Below are positions 18,319-26,863 of a DNA stretch of 64,000 bases, piece after piece. The first letter of the stretch is position 1. Every line of letters begins with the position of its first letter. The notes under the pieces are model-generated. The model searched no databases, was not told the DNA's origin, and saw only the letters and a program-made list of their open reading frames with translations. The stretch is from Bacteroidaceae bacterium (GTDB lineage Bacteria > Bacteroidota > Bacteroidia > Bacteroidales > Bacteroidaceae). The position numbers and the translations under genes were made by a program. The stretch is taken from the NCBI GenBank assembly GCA_902362375.1, contig CABIVS010000003.1, forward strand, positions 161,541-225,540. Direction: 5' to 3'.

Positions 18319-19518
18319 ATGACAAAAAAGGCTCTTTATATATTCAATCCGGAACATGATTTGGCGTTAGCCAGCGGTGAAACAAACTATATGGCACCGG
18401 CTTCCGCCCGGCAAATGGCATCTGAATTGGCTTTGTTGCCGATGTGGTATGCGGAAGAGGGAAGTGTTGTTTTGGCTCCTTCCGCTTATAATCTCGACTA
18501 TGTGAAGAAGATACAGGAATTATTAGGACTTTCGGTTGATTTGATGACAGAACCTGAACTTGCTTCCGAGCGGAATTTGGATATTCATCCTTGGGGCTGG
18601 GATATAGCAGTAAGAAAACGACTGTTGGATTTGGGAGTGGAAGAAAGCGAACTTCCTTCTATTGAGCAATTGGATAAACTGCGTTCTTGTTCCCATCGTT
18701 CCTGCGCTGTGGAACTATTACCACAGTTACAACTGGGAGCTTGTTTTTGTGGAGAGTCTTTTTACCTGACGATTCCCGAAGAATGGAAGTCATTTGTAGA
18801 ATCACATGATACTTGTTTACTGAAAGCTCCTTTATCCGGTAGTGGAAAAGGATTGAACTGGTGCAAAGGTGTATATACTCCTTCCATTTCCGGTTGGTGC
18901 TCACGCATTGGCAATCAGCAAGGAGGTGTTATTGGTGAACCTTTATATAATAAGATGGAAGATTTCGCTATGGAATTTCGTTCTTCGGGTAACGGTAGAT
19001 TTGACTTTGCCGGATATTCTCAATTCCGTACGGGTGGGAGTGGGGCATATGAGGGTAATTTGCTGATTTCGAATGCTGCCATCGAACGGAACCTTTCGGA
19101 ATATATCCCTGTTGAAGAAATTTATAAGCTGTGTAACCGTCTTGAACAAGAGTTGCTTCTTCGCTTCGGAACTATTTATAATGGTTATTTGGGAGTGGAT
19201 ATGATGATCTGCCGTTTCCCGGATTCCCCTGTTTATCGTATTCATCCCTGCGTGGAAATCAACTTGCGGATGAATATGGGAGTGGTGGCGCGTCATATAT
19301 ATGACCGTTATATATATCCTACTTCGACAGGAGCTTTTCAAATAAACTATTATCCTTCGGAAGGAGCAGCCTGGAGCGCACATAAAGAAATGGAGGAGAC
19401 TTATCCTTTGGAGATAGAACAAGGAAGAATAAGATCAGGCTATTTGCCATTGGTGCCGGTTCATAAAAAAAGTAGTTATCGGGCGTGGATTCTTATCTCA
19501 AAAAGCGTACATTTATAA
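18319..19518 (+). CDS. conserved hypothetical protein, ATP-grasp-like
   Basis: 399 residues, no signal peptide, predicted cytoplasmic. The start MTKKALYIFNPEHDLALASG is preferred over an upstream in-frame codon because a -7 box overlaps the latter. A phosphate-binding-like loop KAPLSGSGKGLNW and a late metal/nucleotide-site-like segment HPCVEINLRMNMG resemble the ATP-grasp fold, whose members ligate carboxylates to amines or thiols using ATP. Overall identity to a named enzyme is not recognisable and no pathway is evident from neighbours. Treat the ATP-grasp label as an inference from motifs. Confidence 0.8.
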   Translation: MTKKALYIFNPEHDLALASGETNYMAPASARQMASELALLPMWYAEEGSVVLAPSAYNLDYVKKIQELLGLSVDLMTEPELASERNLDIHPWGWDIAVRKRLLDLGVEESELPSIEQLDKLRSCSHRSCAVELLPQLQLGACFCGESFYLTIPEEWKSFVESHDTCLLKAPLSGSGKGLNWCKGVYTPSISGWCSRIGNQQGGVIGEPLYNKMEDFAMEFRSSGNGRFDFAGYSQFRTGGSGAYEGNLLISNAAIERNLSEYIPVEEIYKLCNRLEQELLLRFGTIYNGYLGVDMMICRFPDSPVYRIHPCVEINLRMNMGVVARHIYDRYIYPTSTGAFQINYYPSEGAAWSAHKEMEETYPLEIEQGRIRSGYLPLVPVHKKSSYRAWILISKSVHL

Positions 19519-19572
19519 CTTTATGCATGGCATACATACATGCATCCATCCATACAGTGGTATAAAGTCTGA

Positions 19573-21129
19573 TTATTCTACTTCTTTCACCAGCCATTTT
19601 TCTATATTCCGGGTCTTTGAGCTGAAATTAACCCCAACCTTTACAATCTTACGATTATCTTTTGCAAAGGGTAGTATATATCTTTTTTCTTCAATTTGCT
19701 GAAGAGCTTCTTCCGCACTTCCGTCAAATTTGAATTCCATTACATAAATGTATTTATCAGTTTGTACAGTAAGATCAATGCGTCCGTCAGAGGTGTGATA
19801 CTCTGCCTGTACATAGAACCCCAGTAATTTACTGACGATAAATAGTACATTCTGATAATGTAATTCCAAATCGCGTATCAGTTCGTAAGGAGTGTCGGCA
19901 AAGAGACTCTGCAGACGTATGAAGAAGTCCTCATAATTACCTTCTTCTACATCATGGACGAATTCTGTAATGTAGAAAGCGGTCTTTCCTTCGTCGATTG
20001 AAGTATAAAAAGGGACTAGGTATTTAATGAATCCCTCTTCTACTTCCCGGTTGGGGAATCCTAAATAGTAGATACCGAAACGTTTATTATAATCTTTGAT
20101 GGTAAGATAACCACTCTGATAAATCACGGGCACAGGATTCTTGGAAGAAGAATCAATACTGTTCAGCGTATCGGAAGTCGCTTTATCATTGGCCAATTGG
20201 TGTAAGTCATAATTATCCCGTTTCAGAAGTTTGACGAGATAGGAAGGAGTACCGGTTTCAAACCAGTAATTACCGAATGACATAGAGTCGAATGTATTCA
20301 GTAAACTGAAAGGGTTATATATACCTGCCGAATCGAAAGTAAAGTGGTATCCGTCATAGCACTCTTTCAATTCTTGGCACGTCTCTTCATAGCTCATGCC
20401 TTGCGTATCTGCAAGGATATGTAAATCCGTCTCTAAATAATGGTGGATTTCTTCGTTTGTGATACCGCAAAGTTCGGTATACCGTTTATCCATAGAAATA
20501 TCTTTAAGATTATTCAAATCGCTGAATACACTCACTTTCCCGAACTTTGTCACTCCTGTGAGAAAAGCGAATTGAATATACTTATCCATCGTTTTGAGTA
20601 CTGAATAGAACGCTTTTAAAGTATCACGATAACTATCCTGCAATTCTTCATTCCCAATGGCCTGCAACATCGGCTTGTCATATTCATCAATGAGAATCAC
20701 TACCCGCCGACCACTCTGTTCTGCGGCGCGGCGAACAATGCCGAGAAAACGGAGAGGTGCACCTATTTCCACCGGATTGGATCCATATAGCGATTCCCAT
20801 TCATCCAGCTTCATGTTAAGTATATTATCCAAACTTTCGGGGCTGTCATACTTCTGCGTATTTAAGTCGAGATGCAGAATGGGGTATTGAATCCAGTCTT
20901 TCTCCATTTTTTCAACAGCAAGCCCTTGAAATAGCTCCTTTTTGCCTTGGAAGTAAGCTTCGAAAGTGGATAGAAGAAGGCTTTTCCCAAAACGCCGGGG
21001 ACGGCTAAGAAAGTAGTAGGAACCGGATTTTACCAGTTCATACACGAATGAAGTTTTGTCTATATAAAGATAATTTTCTTTACGCAATTTTTCAAAACTC
21101 TGTATTCCGATGGGATAAAGCTTCTTCAT
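19573..21129 (-). CDS. AAA-like ATPase with C-terminal PD-(D/E)XK nuclease domain
   Basis: 518 residues. The N-terminal nucleotide-binding region has the variant P-loop SRPRRFGKSLL (42-52) and a Walker B-like LIDEYDKP. The C-terminal domain carries the nuclease pattern Asp452 ... Glu465-x-Lys467 (GRIDLTVQ, MEFKFDG). This corresponds to the AAA-ATPase_like plus PDDEXK_9 (DUF1703) proteins that occur in many copies in Bacteroides genomes; their function is unknown, and roles in DNA processing or defence are only proposed. The start follows a -7 box at 21159-21166 by about 30 nt. Upstream lies the palindromic motif array, whose left arm ends only about 120 bp away. Confidence 0.88.
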   Translation of the reverse strand: MKKLYPIGIQSFEKLRKENYLYIDKTSFVYELVKSGSYYFLSRPRRFGKSLLLSTFEAYFQGKKELFQGLAVEKMEKDWIQYPILHLDLNTQKYDSPESLDNILNMKLDEWESLYGSNPVEIGAPLRFLGIVRRAAEQSGRRVVILIDEYDKPMLQAIGNEELQDSYRDTLKAFYSVLKTMDKYIQFAFLTGVTKFGKVSVFSDLNNLKDISMDKRYTELCGITNEEIHHYLETDLHILADTQGMSYEETCQELKECYDGYHFTFDSAGIYNPFSLLNTFDSMSFGNYWFETGTPSYLVKLLKRDNYDLHQLANDKATSDTLNSIDSSSKNPVPVIYQSGYLTIKDYNKRFGIYYLGFPNREVEEGFIKYLVPFYTSIDEGKTAFYITEFVHDVEEGNYEDFFIRLQSLFADTPYELIRDLELHYQNVLFIVSKLLGFYVQAEYHTSDGRIDLTVQTDKYIYVMEFKFDGSAEEALQQIEEKRYILPFAKDNRKIVKVGVNFSSKTRNIEKWLVKEVE

Positions 21130-21158
21130 AATATTCTTGCTTTTGTTTATTCAAGTAA

Positions 21159-21166
21159 CAAAGATA
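21159..21166 (-). promoter_or_regulatory. -7 box of the AAA/PD-(D/E)XK gene
   Basis: Minus-strand TATCTTTG lies 30 nt before ATG 21129. The -33 box is weak. The promoter is about 85 bp from the left arm of the palindromic array. Confidence 0.45.
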
Positions 21167-21249
21167 ATAATTCTTCTGTTTATCTATGCCGCTAATGATC
21201 ATTTTATATGTTTCATTGGTTATCATTCTTTCTGTCAACTTCCGCTTCC

Positions 21250-21992
21250 CTGCAAAAGATTTTTCATTTTCATTTCTCATATTCTCATAATGTTCGCATA
21301 AAGCAGAGATTATCAGATAGATAGTCTATGAGAAATGATTTCTAAATAGGCATTTCTCATACTACTATGGCAAAATATCGCAGGATTCAGGTCATTTCTC
21401 ATACTCGTTAGAGGTATTTCTCATCGTATTCTGTCGCATTTCTCATTCACAGAAGGGATGGCTTTCTCTGTGTACTGTTCTCTTATTCCTACGCAATAGC
21501 ATCTTGCAAACAGTTCATTGTTTATTTGTATGAAATGTACTATTTAATCATTTGTGAATCACTAAGTTATACTGTTTTTTATAAGGAGGATCTCATTCTT
21601 CCACTCTAGTGAACAGATCGTTGCACTCCAGTGGAAAGAAGCGTTCACTCCAGTGCAAAGATCTATTCACTGGAGTGGAACGAACCGGATAGCGGTAAGA
21701 TAAAACGGTAATGGTGAAGGAAAAACAGATAAGTATACGGTGAATGATACACAGAAAAGCAATAAACAATAGAGAGTTGCTAAGGAAACTGAAGAAGGAA
21801 AGGAGTATGAAAATAAGATGAGAAATGACTCGGAACCTATGAGAAATGCACCGTTTTTAGCTAAAAATAGTGAAAATACTATGAGAAATGCCATTTTACG
21901 TTTTATTTCTCATAGTGTCATATAAGTGATTTACAGTAGATTAGCTTTGTTTTATGAGAATATGAGAAATGAAAATGAAAAATCTTTTGCAG
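21250..21992. repeat. 743-bp structure with 41-bp perfect inverted arms and mirrored decamer array
   Basis: Arms 21250-21290 and 21952-21992 are perfect reverse complements (41/41); similarity continues outward with about 12 of 16 matches. Inside are copies of ATGAGAAATG or its complement. Reverse copies start at 21271, 21351, 21393, 21415 (one mismatch), 21437 and 21904 (one mismatch); forward copies start at 21328, 21818, 21839, 21881 and 21962. Spacings mirror across the centre: 80/42/22 on the left, 21/42/81 on the right, with one oppositely oriented copy 23 bp away on each side. The sequence between motifs is not conserved between halves. No credible gene lies inside. Confidence 0.85.
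21602..21677. repeat. four 10-bp palindromes at exact 22-bp spacing
   Basis: CACTCTAGTG (21602), CACTCCAGTG (21624), CACTCCAGTG (21646) and CACTGGAGTG (21668) start exactly 22 bp apart, close to two helical turns, near the middle of the larger palindrome. Each is palindromic or nearly so (the first has T in place of C), as expected for binding sites of a dimeric protein on one DNA face. Confidence 0.8.
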
Positions 21993-22006
21993 GAGAAGTG
22001 AAAGTC

Positions 22007-22185
22007 GATAAAGAATCAGGGCAAACGCTCAATAATTTATACAGACCTCTTGTAGAGGGCGTAGAGTGTGTTTCTACATTATTGTATCATGATATTGCGA
22101 AAATATGGTATATGTCTCTACTGTATGGCCTTGAGAGGCTTATAAGGGCGTCAATATTATTGAGCGTTCGCCCTGATAAAGAATC
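22007..22185. mobile_element. MITE-like element of 157 bp with 11-bp flanking direct repeats
   Basis: The element 22018-22174 begins AGGGCAAACGCTCAATAAT and ends with its complement ATTATTGAGCGTTCGCCCT (18 of 19 matching). It is flanked exactly by the direct repeat GATAAAGAATC at 22007-22017 and 22175-22185, as expected for a target-site duplication. It has no ORF of note, so it would depend on a transposase elsewhere. It sits just outside the right arm of the palindromic array and ends 13 bp before the stop of the convergent glycosidase-like gene. Confidence 0.65.
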
Positions 22186-22197
22186 GGTCTTTGTATA

Positions 22198-23649
22198 TCA
22201 TATCTGCGTCGCTGCACTTTCATTTCCGTAACGGTCTACGGCTGTAACGGCAAAATGTTTCTTACTATTCCAAGGGAGGATGGGAGCATAGATATAACTT
22301 GTATCCCGAATACCCTGTGCAACAATATTTTCCGGTCGGCTGATGTCTACCGGATATTCATTTGATGCGTAAATAACATACATCGGCTGATTACGCGAAT
22401 CATTGTCAGTAGCAGCCTGCCACTTTAATTCCGTATATCCATTGTCGATATTCGTTGTTTTCAGTTCGGATGGAGCCGTAGGCGGAACATTGTCCAGCCA
22501 CGGCATAGGTGGCTGTAAAGCTGGATATGCATAGAAGTTCTCGGCCAATTCGTCATAAATACCTTGTGTGTTTTCCATTAGATATTTCACTCGGTAGTGT
22601 GCTTCACCCGCCAGTTTATGAGTGCGAATGAAATTCATTTGACGGTCAATCTCGTCACGCGTCCATTTTCCTTCGTCGGGATGAAGGAAGTAGATGCCGA
22701 GTCCCGGAATGACCTGCCGTCCGTTACTCTGCTCCTGCCAGTCGAGGGCAAAAGGATAGAAACTGTTTCCTTGAAAATACATCATTGGATATATTTGATC
22801 CATGATACCTTCGCCAAGCCATCCTTGCGGGTCTTGATAAACGGTAAAGAAGGCATTCCATCCACGGGAAGGATAACGCGAAGTGTCCTTGTATTTTCCT
22901 ACCGGACTGGCACTTAGTTTCACCCATGGCTTCATGGCCTTTACATCTTTATGTATATAGCGTACGATTTCCGAAATATTATCCCGCCGCCACTGTTCCA
23001 CTGTGCGGCCTTTGCCATATCGGCGGAAGTCGTACTTGTCGGGGAAGAAAGGAGCATTCTCCGGATAGCGCAGATAATCGAAATGCACTCCGTCGATGTC
23101 ATAGCGACTGACGACTTCCCGCACCAGCTTCATCAGATATTCTTTAGTCCCCGGGTGTCCCGGATTCAGGAAATATTCATTTTTATACGGTACGCAAATA
23201 TCTTTCATTCGTTTGGTAACAGACCGGCTACCGAGAGAAGCAACATGCTTTCTGTTTCCCAACGGGATAGTCACCATCCAGGCATGACACTCCATGCCTC
23301 GCTTATGACACTCTTCAATGGCAAAAGCGAGCGGGTCATAACCGGGATTCCCATCGGATTTTCCTGTCAGGATAGAATTGAAAGGTTCGATGGACGAAGG
23401 ATATAATACATCCCCGCGTGTACGCGTCTGAAACAGGACAGTGTTGAAGTTGGCAGCTTTCAGTTTATCGAGAATATCTACCAGTTCTTCCTTCTGCTTA
23501 CGGATACTTTGCGGACTTACAGCACGTGTACGAGGCCAGTCGAGACCATACAAAGCCGTAAGCCAGGCCGCACGGACTTCATACTTGGGCTGCGCAGCCA
23601 TCGGGAGTAAAGGAAACAAAAGTGAAAGAATGAAAATAGTCAGGCGCAT
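22198..23649 (-). CDS. secreted family-10-like glycosidase (COG1649/DUF187) with FN3-like tail
   Basis: 483 residues. The signal peptide ends near MAAQ; the catalytic-type TIM barrel follows (EVRAAWLTALYG, FQTRTRGDVLYPS, and the acidic motif DGVHFDYLRYP near 205), and the C-terminal ~95 residues look like a fibronectin type III module (PPTAPSELKTT ... AVDRYGNES). Members are secreted or periplasmic hydrolases acting on glycans, some on peptidoglycan-type substrates; this one's substrate is unknown. A paralogue of the same layout is at 31562-33070. A -7 box TAACTTTG (23678-23685) precedes the start by 29 nt. The MITE-like element lies just beyond its stop. Confidence 0.9.
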   Translation of the reverse strand: MRLTIFILSLLFPLLPMAAQPKYEVRAAWLTALYGLDWPRTRAVSPQSIRKQKEELVDILDKLKAANFNTVLFQTRTRGDVLYPSSIEPFNSILTGKSDGNPGYDPLAFAIEECHKRGMECHAWMVTIPLGNRKHVASLGSRSVTKRMKDICVPYKNEYFLNPGHPGTKEYLMKLVREVVSRYDIDGVHFDYLRYPENAPFFPDKYDFRRYGKGRTVEQWRRDNISEIVRYIHKDVKAMKPWVKLSASPVGKYKDTSRYPSRGWNAFFTVYQDPQGWLGEGIMDQIYPMMYFQGNSFYPFALDWQEQSNGRQVIPGLGIYFLHPDEGKWTRDEIDRQMNFIRTHKLAGEAHYRVKYLMENTQGIYDELAENFYAYPALQPPMPWLDNVPPTAPSELKTTNIDNGYTELKWQAATDNDSRNQPMYVIYASNEYPVDISRPENIVAQGIRDTSYIYAPILPWNSKKHFAVTAVDRYGNESAATQI

Positions 23650-23677
23650 ATTCTTTATTTTTTGTTTTAAATCCCTG

Positions 23678-23685
23678 CAAAGTTA
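23678..23685 (-). promoter_or_regulatory. -7 box of the glycosidase-like gene
   Basis: Minus-strand TAACTTTG, 29 nt before ATG 23649; the intergenic region is shared with the divergent CstA-type gene. Confidence 0.45.
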
Positions 23686-23703
23686 GTAAAAGTGTCGGTA
23701 TTG

Positions 23704-23735
23704 TTGGGCTGTTTCGTGAGATTATGTTACATTTG
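23704..23735 (+). promoter_or_regulatory. promoter of the CstA-type carrier gene
   Basis: -7 TACATTTG (23728-23735) with a partial -33 TTG (23704-23706) about 21 nt upstream. It lies downstream of an in-frame codon at 23692, so translation more likely starts at ATG 23758. Confidence 0.5.
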
Positions 23736-23757
23736 CCAAGCTAAAAAACGACACACT

Positions 23758-25188
23758 ATGATTACATTTACTCTATGCCTGCTTGCGTTGATAGTAGGCT
23801 ATTTTACGTATGGACGCCTGATGGAGCGCGTCTTTGGTCCTGATGATCGTAAAACGCCGGCACTGACCAAGGCTGATGGAGTGGACTATATCCCTTTGCC
23901 AACCTGGAAGATTTTCATGATTCAGTTCCTTAATATTGCGGGATTAGGTCCGATTTTCGGGGCGATTATGGGAGCGAAGTTCGGTACTTCTTCTTATTTA
24001 TGGATTGTACTGGGAAGTATTTTTGCAGGTGCGGTGCACGATTATTTTGCCGGGATGCTTTCTTTACGTAATGGTGGTGAAAGTTTGCCCGAGATCATCG
24101 GTCGCTATTTGGGACTTACGACGAAGCAGATAATGAGAGGATTTACCGTTATCTTGATGATTCTGGTAGGTTCTGTATTTGTTGCCGGTCCTGCCGGACT
24201 GCTGGCGAAGCTCACACCGGAAAACTTGGATGCTACGTTTTGGATTGTCGTTGTGTTTGCTTATTATATTTTGGCAACTTTATTGCCTGTAGATAAAATT
24301 ATTGGTAAAATCTATCCGCTGTTTGCGGTGGCGCTGCTGTTTATGGCAGTAGGTATCCTGGTGATGCTTTACGTCAATCATCCTGCCTTGCCGGAACTAT
24401 GGGATGGTTTGCAGAATACGAATCCCGAAGCGAGCGAGCTTCCTATTTTCCCGATTATGTTTGTGAGTATTGCTTGCGGGGCAATTTCCGGTTTCCATGC
24501 TACGCAAAGCCCTTTGATGGCACGTTGTATGACTTCAGAGCGTCACGGACGTCCGGTGTTCTACGGTGCGATGATTACCGAAGGTATTGTTGCCCTTATT
24601 TGGGCTGCCGCCGCTACTTACTTCTTCCATGAGAACGGAATGGGAGAGAGTAATGCTTCCGTTATAGTAGATGCCATCACAAAAGAATGGCTGGGGGCAA
24701 TCGGCGGAGTGCTCGCTATCTTGGGAGTGATTGCAGCCCCGATAACTTCGGGAGATACGGCTTTCCGTTCCGCCCGTCTGATTGTAGCGGACTTTCTGGG
24801 ACTGGAACAAAGAAGTATGCGTCGCCGTTTATACATTTGTATTCCGATGTTTGTGGTAGCTATCGGTCTGCTTTTGTACAGTCTGCGCGATGCAAATGGA
24901 TTTAATATGATATGGCGTTATTTTGCTTGGGCTAATCAGACATTGGCGGTGTTTACCTTATGGGCCATAACAGTATTTCTGGCAGTATCCAAGAAACCTT
25001 ATATCATTACTTTGATACCGGCACTGTTCATGACGAGTGTGTGCTCTACTTATATATGTATTGCCCCCGAAGGATTGGGACTTTCGCACGTGATTTCTTA
25101 CAGCGTTGGTATAGCGTGTGTAGTGATCGCTGCTGTCTGGTTCTACGTTTGGCTGGGCAAGCAGAAAACAAGAAAATTATCAGAATGA
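23758..25188 (+). CDS. CstA-family carbon starvation/peptide-pyruvate carrier
   Basis: 476 residues with many membrane helices. MITFTLCLLALIVGYFTYG begins like short CstA homologues, and conserved segments such as NIAGLGPIFGAIMGAKFG and SGFHATQSPLMAR are recognisable. E. coli CstA is about 700 residues, so this is the compact form. CstA proteins import pyruvate or peptides across the cytoplasmic membrane during carbon limitation; which substrate applies here is unknown. The start was set by the promoter at 23704-23735. The next small membrane gene overlaps by 4 nt (ATGA), implying a joint function or at least coupled translation. Confidence 0.9.
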   Translation: MITFTLCLLALIVGYFTYGRLMERVFGPDDRKTPALTKADGVDYIPLPTWKIFMIQFLNIAGLGPIFGAIMGAKFGTSSYLWIVLGSIFAGAVHDYFAGMLSLRNGGESLPEIIGRYLGLTTKQIMRGFTVILMILVGSVFVAGPAGLLAKLTPENLDATFWIVVVFAYYILATLLPVDKIIGKIYPLFAVALLFMAVGILVMLYVNHPALPELWDGLQNTNPEASELPIFPIMFVSIACGAISGFHATQSPLMARCMTSERHGRPVFYGAMITEGIVALIWAAAATYFFHENGMGESNASVIVDAITKEWLGAIGGVLAILGVIAAPITSGDTAFRSARLIVADFLGLEQRSMRRRLYICIPMFVVAIGLLLYSLRDANGFNMIWRYFAWANQTLAVFTLWAITVFLAVSKKPYIITLIPALFMTSVCSTYICIAPEGLGLSHVISYSVGIACVVIAAVWFYVWLGKQKTRKLSE

Positions 25189-25415
25189 AGAAAATAAAAA
25201 AATCAACAGGAGTGGCAATTGCATTCCTTATTTATGTATCCGTAACAGCGGCTTATTTGTTGCCTCGTAATACGGAAGTCAGCTTAACGGAGAAAATAAT
25301 TACGGTGGCAGTTTCTTATGTCATCGTCTTTCTTCTTTGGCTAGTGCTTCGGAAAAAGGAGCAAATGCGTGAACGCCGCAAAAAAGACGAACAATCTATT
25401 CACTTAAAAAAGTAA
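25185..25415 (+). CDS. small two-helix membrane protein coupled to the CstA-type gene
   Basis: 76 residues with two hydrophobic segments (about 9-27 and 38-56) and a strongly basic, charged C-terminus. Its ATG overlaps the carrier stop codon by 4 nt and the following barrel gene starts 4 nt after its stop, so all three are probably one transcript. I do not recognise the family; an accessory role for the carrier is inferred only from position. Confidence 0.7.
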   Translation: MKKIKKSTGVAIAFLIYVSVTAAYLLPRNTEVSLTEKIITVAVSYVIVFLLWLVLRKKEQMRERRKKDEQSIHLKK

Positions 25416-25419
25416 GTTT

Positions 25420-25905
25420 ATGAAAAAATTAGCTTTGGCACTTTGCTTATTGGCAGTCTCTTTCACTGCACAGGCGCAATTTGAGAAAGGAACTACGATT
25501 ATTAATCCTTCATTATCGGGATTGGACTTTTCGTATAGTAAAAATGATAAAGCAAAGTTTGGTGTTGGTGCACAAGTCGGTACATTCTTTGCCGAGGGTA
25601 TTGCCTTGATGGTAAATGCCGGAGCCGATTGGTCGAAACCGATAGACGAGTATACATTAGGTACGGGAGTACGTTTCTATTTCAATAAAACCGGTATCTA
25701 TTTAGGTGGAGGACTCGACTGGAATCGTTTCCGCTGGAGTGGTGGCAAGCATCAGACTGACTGGGGACTGGGTATCGAAGGCGGATATGCTTTCTTCCTT
25801 TCGCGCACGGTAACGATTGAGCCTGCTGTTTATTATAAATGGCGTTTCAATGATGGCGATATGTCACGTTTCGGTGTCAAGATAGGATTCGGTTTCTACT
25901 TATAA
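25420..25905 (+). CDS. small outer-membrane beta-barrel protein
   Basis: 161 residues. A clear signal peptide (MKKLALALCLLAVSFTAQAQ) is followed by alternating hydrophobic/glycine-aromatic strands (GVGAQVGTFF, GIYLGGGLDW, YAFFLSRTVTIEPAVYYKW) and ends GFGFYL, a typical outer-membrane barrel terminus. The size suits an eight-stranded barrel of the porin/PorT-like superfamily. Third gene of the CstA-type operon by position. No specific function can be assigned. Confidence 0.8.
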   Translation: MKKLALALCLLAVSFTAQAQFEKGTTIINPSLSGLDFSYSKNDKAKFGVGAQVGTFFAEGIALMVNAGADWSKPIDEYTLGTGVRFYFNKTGIYLGGGLDWNRFRWSGGKHQTDWGLGIEGGYAFFLSRTVTIEPAVYYKWRFNDGDMSRFGVKIGFGFYL

Positions 25906-25925
25906 TAGTTGGATTTAATATATTA

Positions 25926-25959
25926 TCCCTCTTGGTAAGCGAAAATTTGCCAAGAGGGA
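25926..25959. terminator. hairpin between barrel and methyltransferase genes
   Basis: TCCCTCTTGG (25926-25935) pairs perfectly with CCAAGAGGGA (25950-25959) over a 14-nt loop, in the gap between convergent genes. There is no strong T-run, so efficiency is uncertain. Confidence 0.55.
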
Positions 25960-25983
25960 TTGATGTATCTTAATCTTATAAGT

Positions 25984-26766
25984 TTATTCTTTTTGTTTTA
26001 AGATGTAGAAGCAACTTGTGCTAGCGAAATTCCTCAGGTAAGGTATTTCGGAAATCATTTTATTCAATTTATGTGGGGATAGCCCGAATTTTATTTTATA
26101 ATGCGGGTTGATGAACCATAGTTGCCTGTTTAGTATTTTTAGATTTTTCTTTTTAATTAATCTTTCGAATAATTCTACCGTTACACCTGTCTTTTTAATG
26201 GAAAGTAATTCATTTATACAGTCAGCATCCGCTCTAAAAGCTTTCAGAAGTAATCGGTATATGGAAGTGGGGAATAAATGAATAAAAGGCAAACAGGACA
26301 AAATTTGGTTTCTACATATTTGTTGATGACCTCCGAACGGCATTTGCCATGCAGGAAATGTCATAAAGACAATACCTTGTGGTTTCAGGTATTTGCTCAA
26401 ATTAGATAAGAATAGTTCTTTTTCTGTGATGTGTTCAAATACATCATGGCAGATAATAATATCAAAATTCTGCTCCAATTCCTTTAGCTTAAATATATCT
26501 GCTGCTATAAATTCACCTTCTGCATGAGATTCATTAAAAAAAGTTTTTGCATCTTTAATACGACTTTGGGCTATGTCAACTCCAACGGTATTACATCCAA
26601 TTTCCGAAAAAGGAAGTAAGTTACCTCCATCACCACAACCAATTTCTAATACATTCATTTTTGCTTCTATTGTATGCCAATACTGGATATATGGGATAAA
26701 ATAGTTCCTACTTGTTATAGACAGTTCTTTGAAATAGATATTTCTGTTTTGATGACGCTCTTGCAT
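25984..26766 (-). CDS. class I SAM-dependent methyltransferase
   Basis: 260 residues. The S-adenosylmethionine motif I is VLEIGCGDGGNLL (39-51), followed by motif II GVDIAQSR and DIIICHDVFEHI, the pattern of UbiE/Methyltransf_11-type enzymes. The C-terminal half carries lid-like hydrophobic helices. The acceptor is unknown; small molecule or lipid-linked acceptors are common in this group. It lies 97 nt downstream of the sigma/beta-barrel fusion gene on the same strand, so cotranscription is possible. Base composition is more AT-rich than most neighbours, as in the fusion gene. Confidence 0.88.
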   Translation of the reverse strand: MQERHQNRNIYFKELSITSRNYFIPYIQYWHTIEAKMNVLEIGCGDGGNLLPFSEIGCNTVGVDIAQSRIKDAKTFFNESHAEGEFIAADIFKLKELEQNFDIIICHDVFEHITEKELFLSNLSKYLKPQGIVFMTFPAWQMPFGGHQQICRNQILSCLPFIHLFPTSIYRLLLKAFRADADCINELLSIKKTGVTVELFERLIKKKNLKILNRQLWFINPHYKIKFGLSPHKLNKMISEIPYLRNFASTSCFYILKQKE

Positions 26767-26863
26767 AATAATAGTTCATGTGTAATGATTGATACAATTA
26801 GAATAACTTTCTATAATCATGATAAATTATTCCTTGAAAGACTGCATGATGATCGTTCTTTTT

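Noticed and set aside
21602..21677. CRISPR array
   Set aside because: The repeats are 10 bp with 12-bp spacers, far too short, and there are no cas genes.
22018..22174. A rho-independent terminator or riboswitch for the glycosidase-like gene
   Set aside because: The ends are flanked by exact 11-bp direct repeats, which transposition explains and a regulatory RNA does not.
21926..22231. A 101-codon plus-strand ORF beginning in the right arm of the palindrome (and its 62-codon counterpart at 21092-21280 in the left arm)
   Set aside because: The shared MRNENEKSFAG start merely reflects the identical arms. The downstream sequences diverge, one crosses the MITE-like element and the other overlaps the ATPase gene start.
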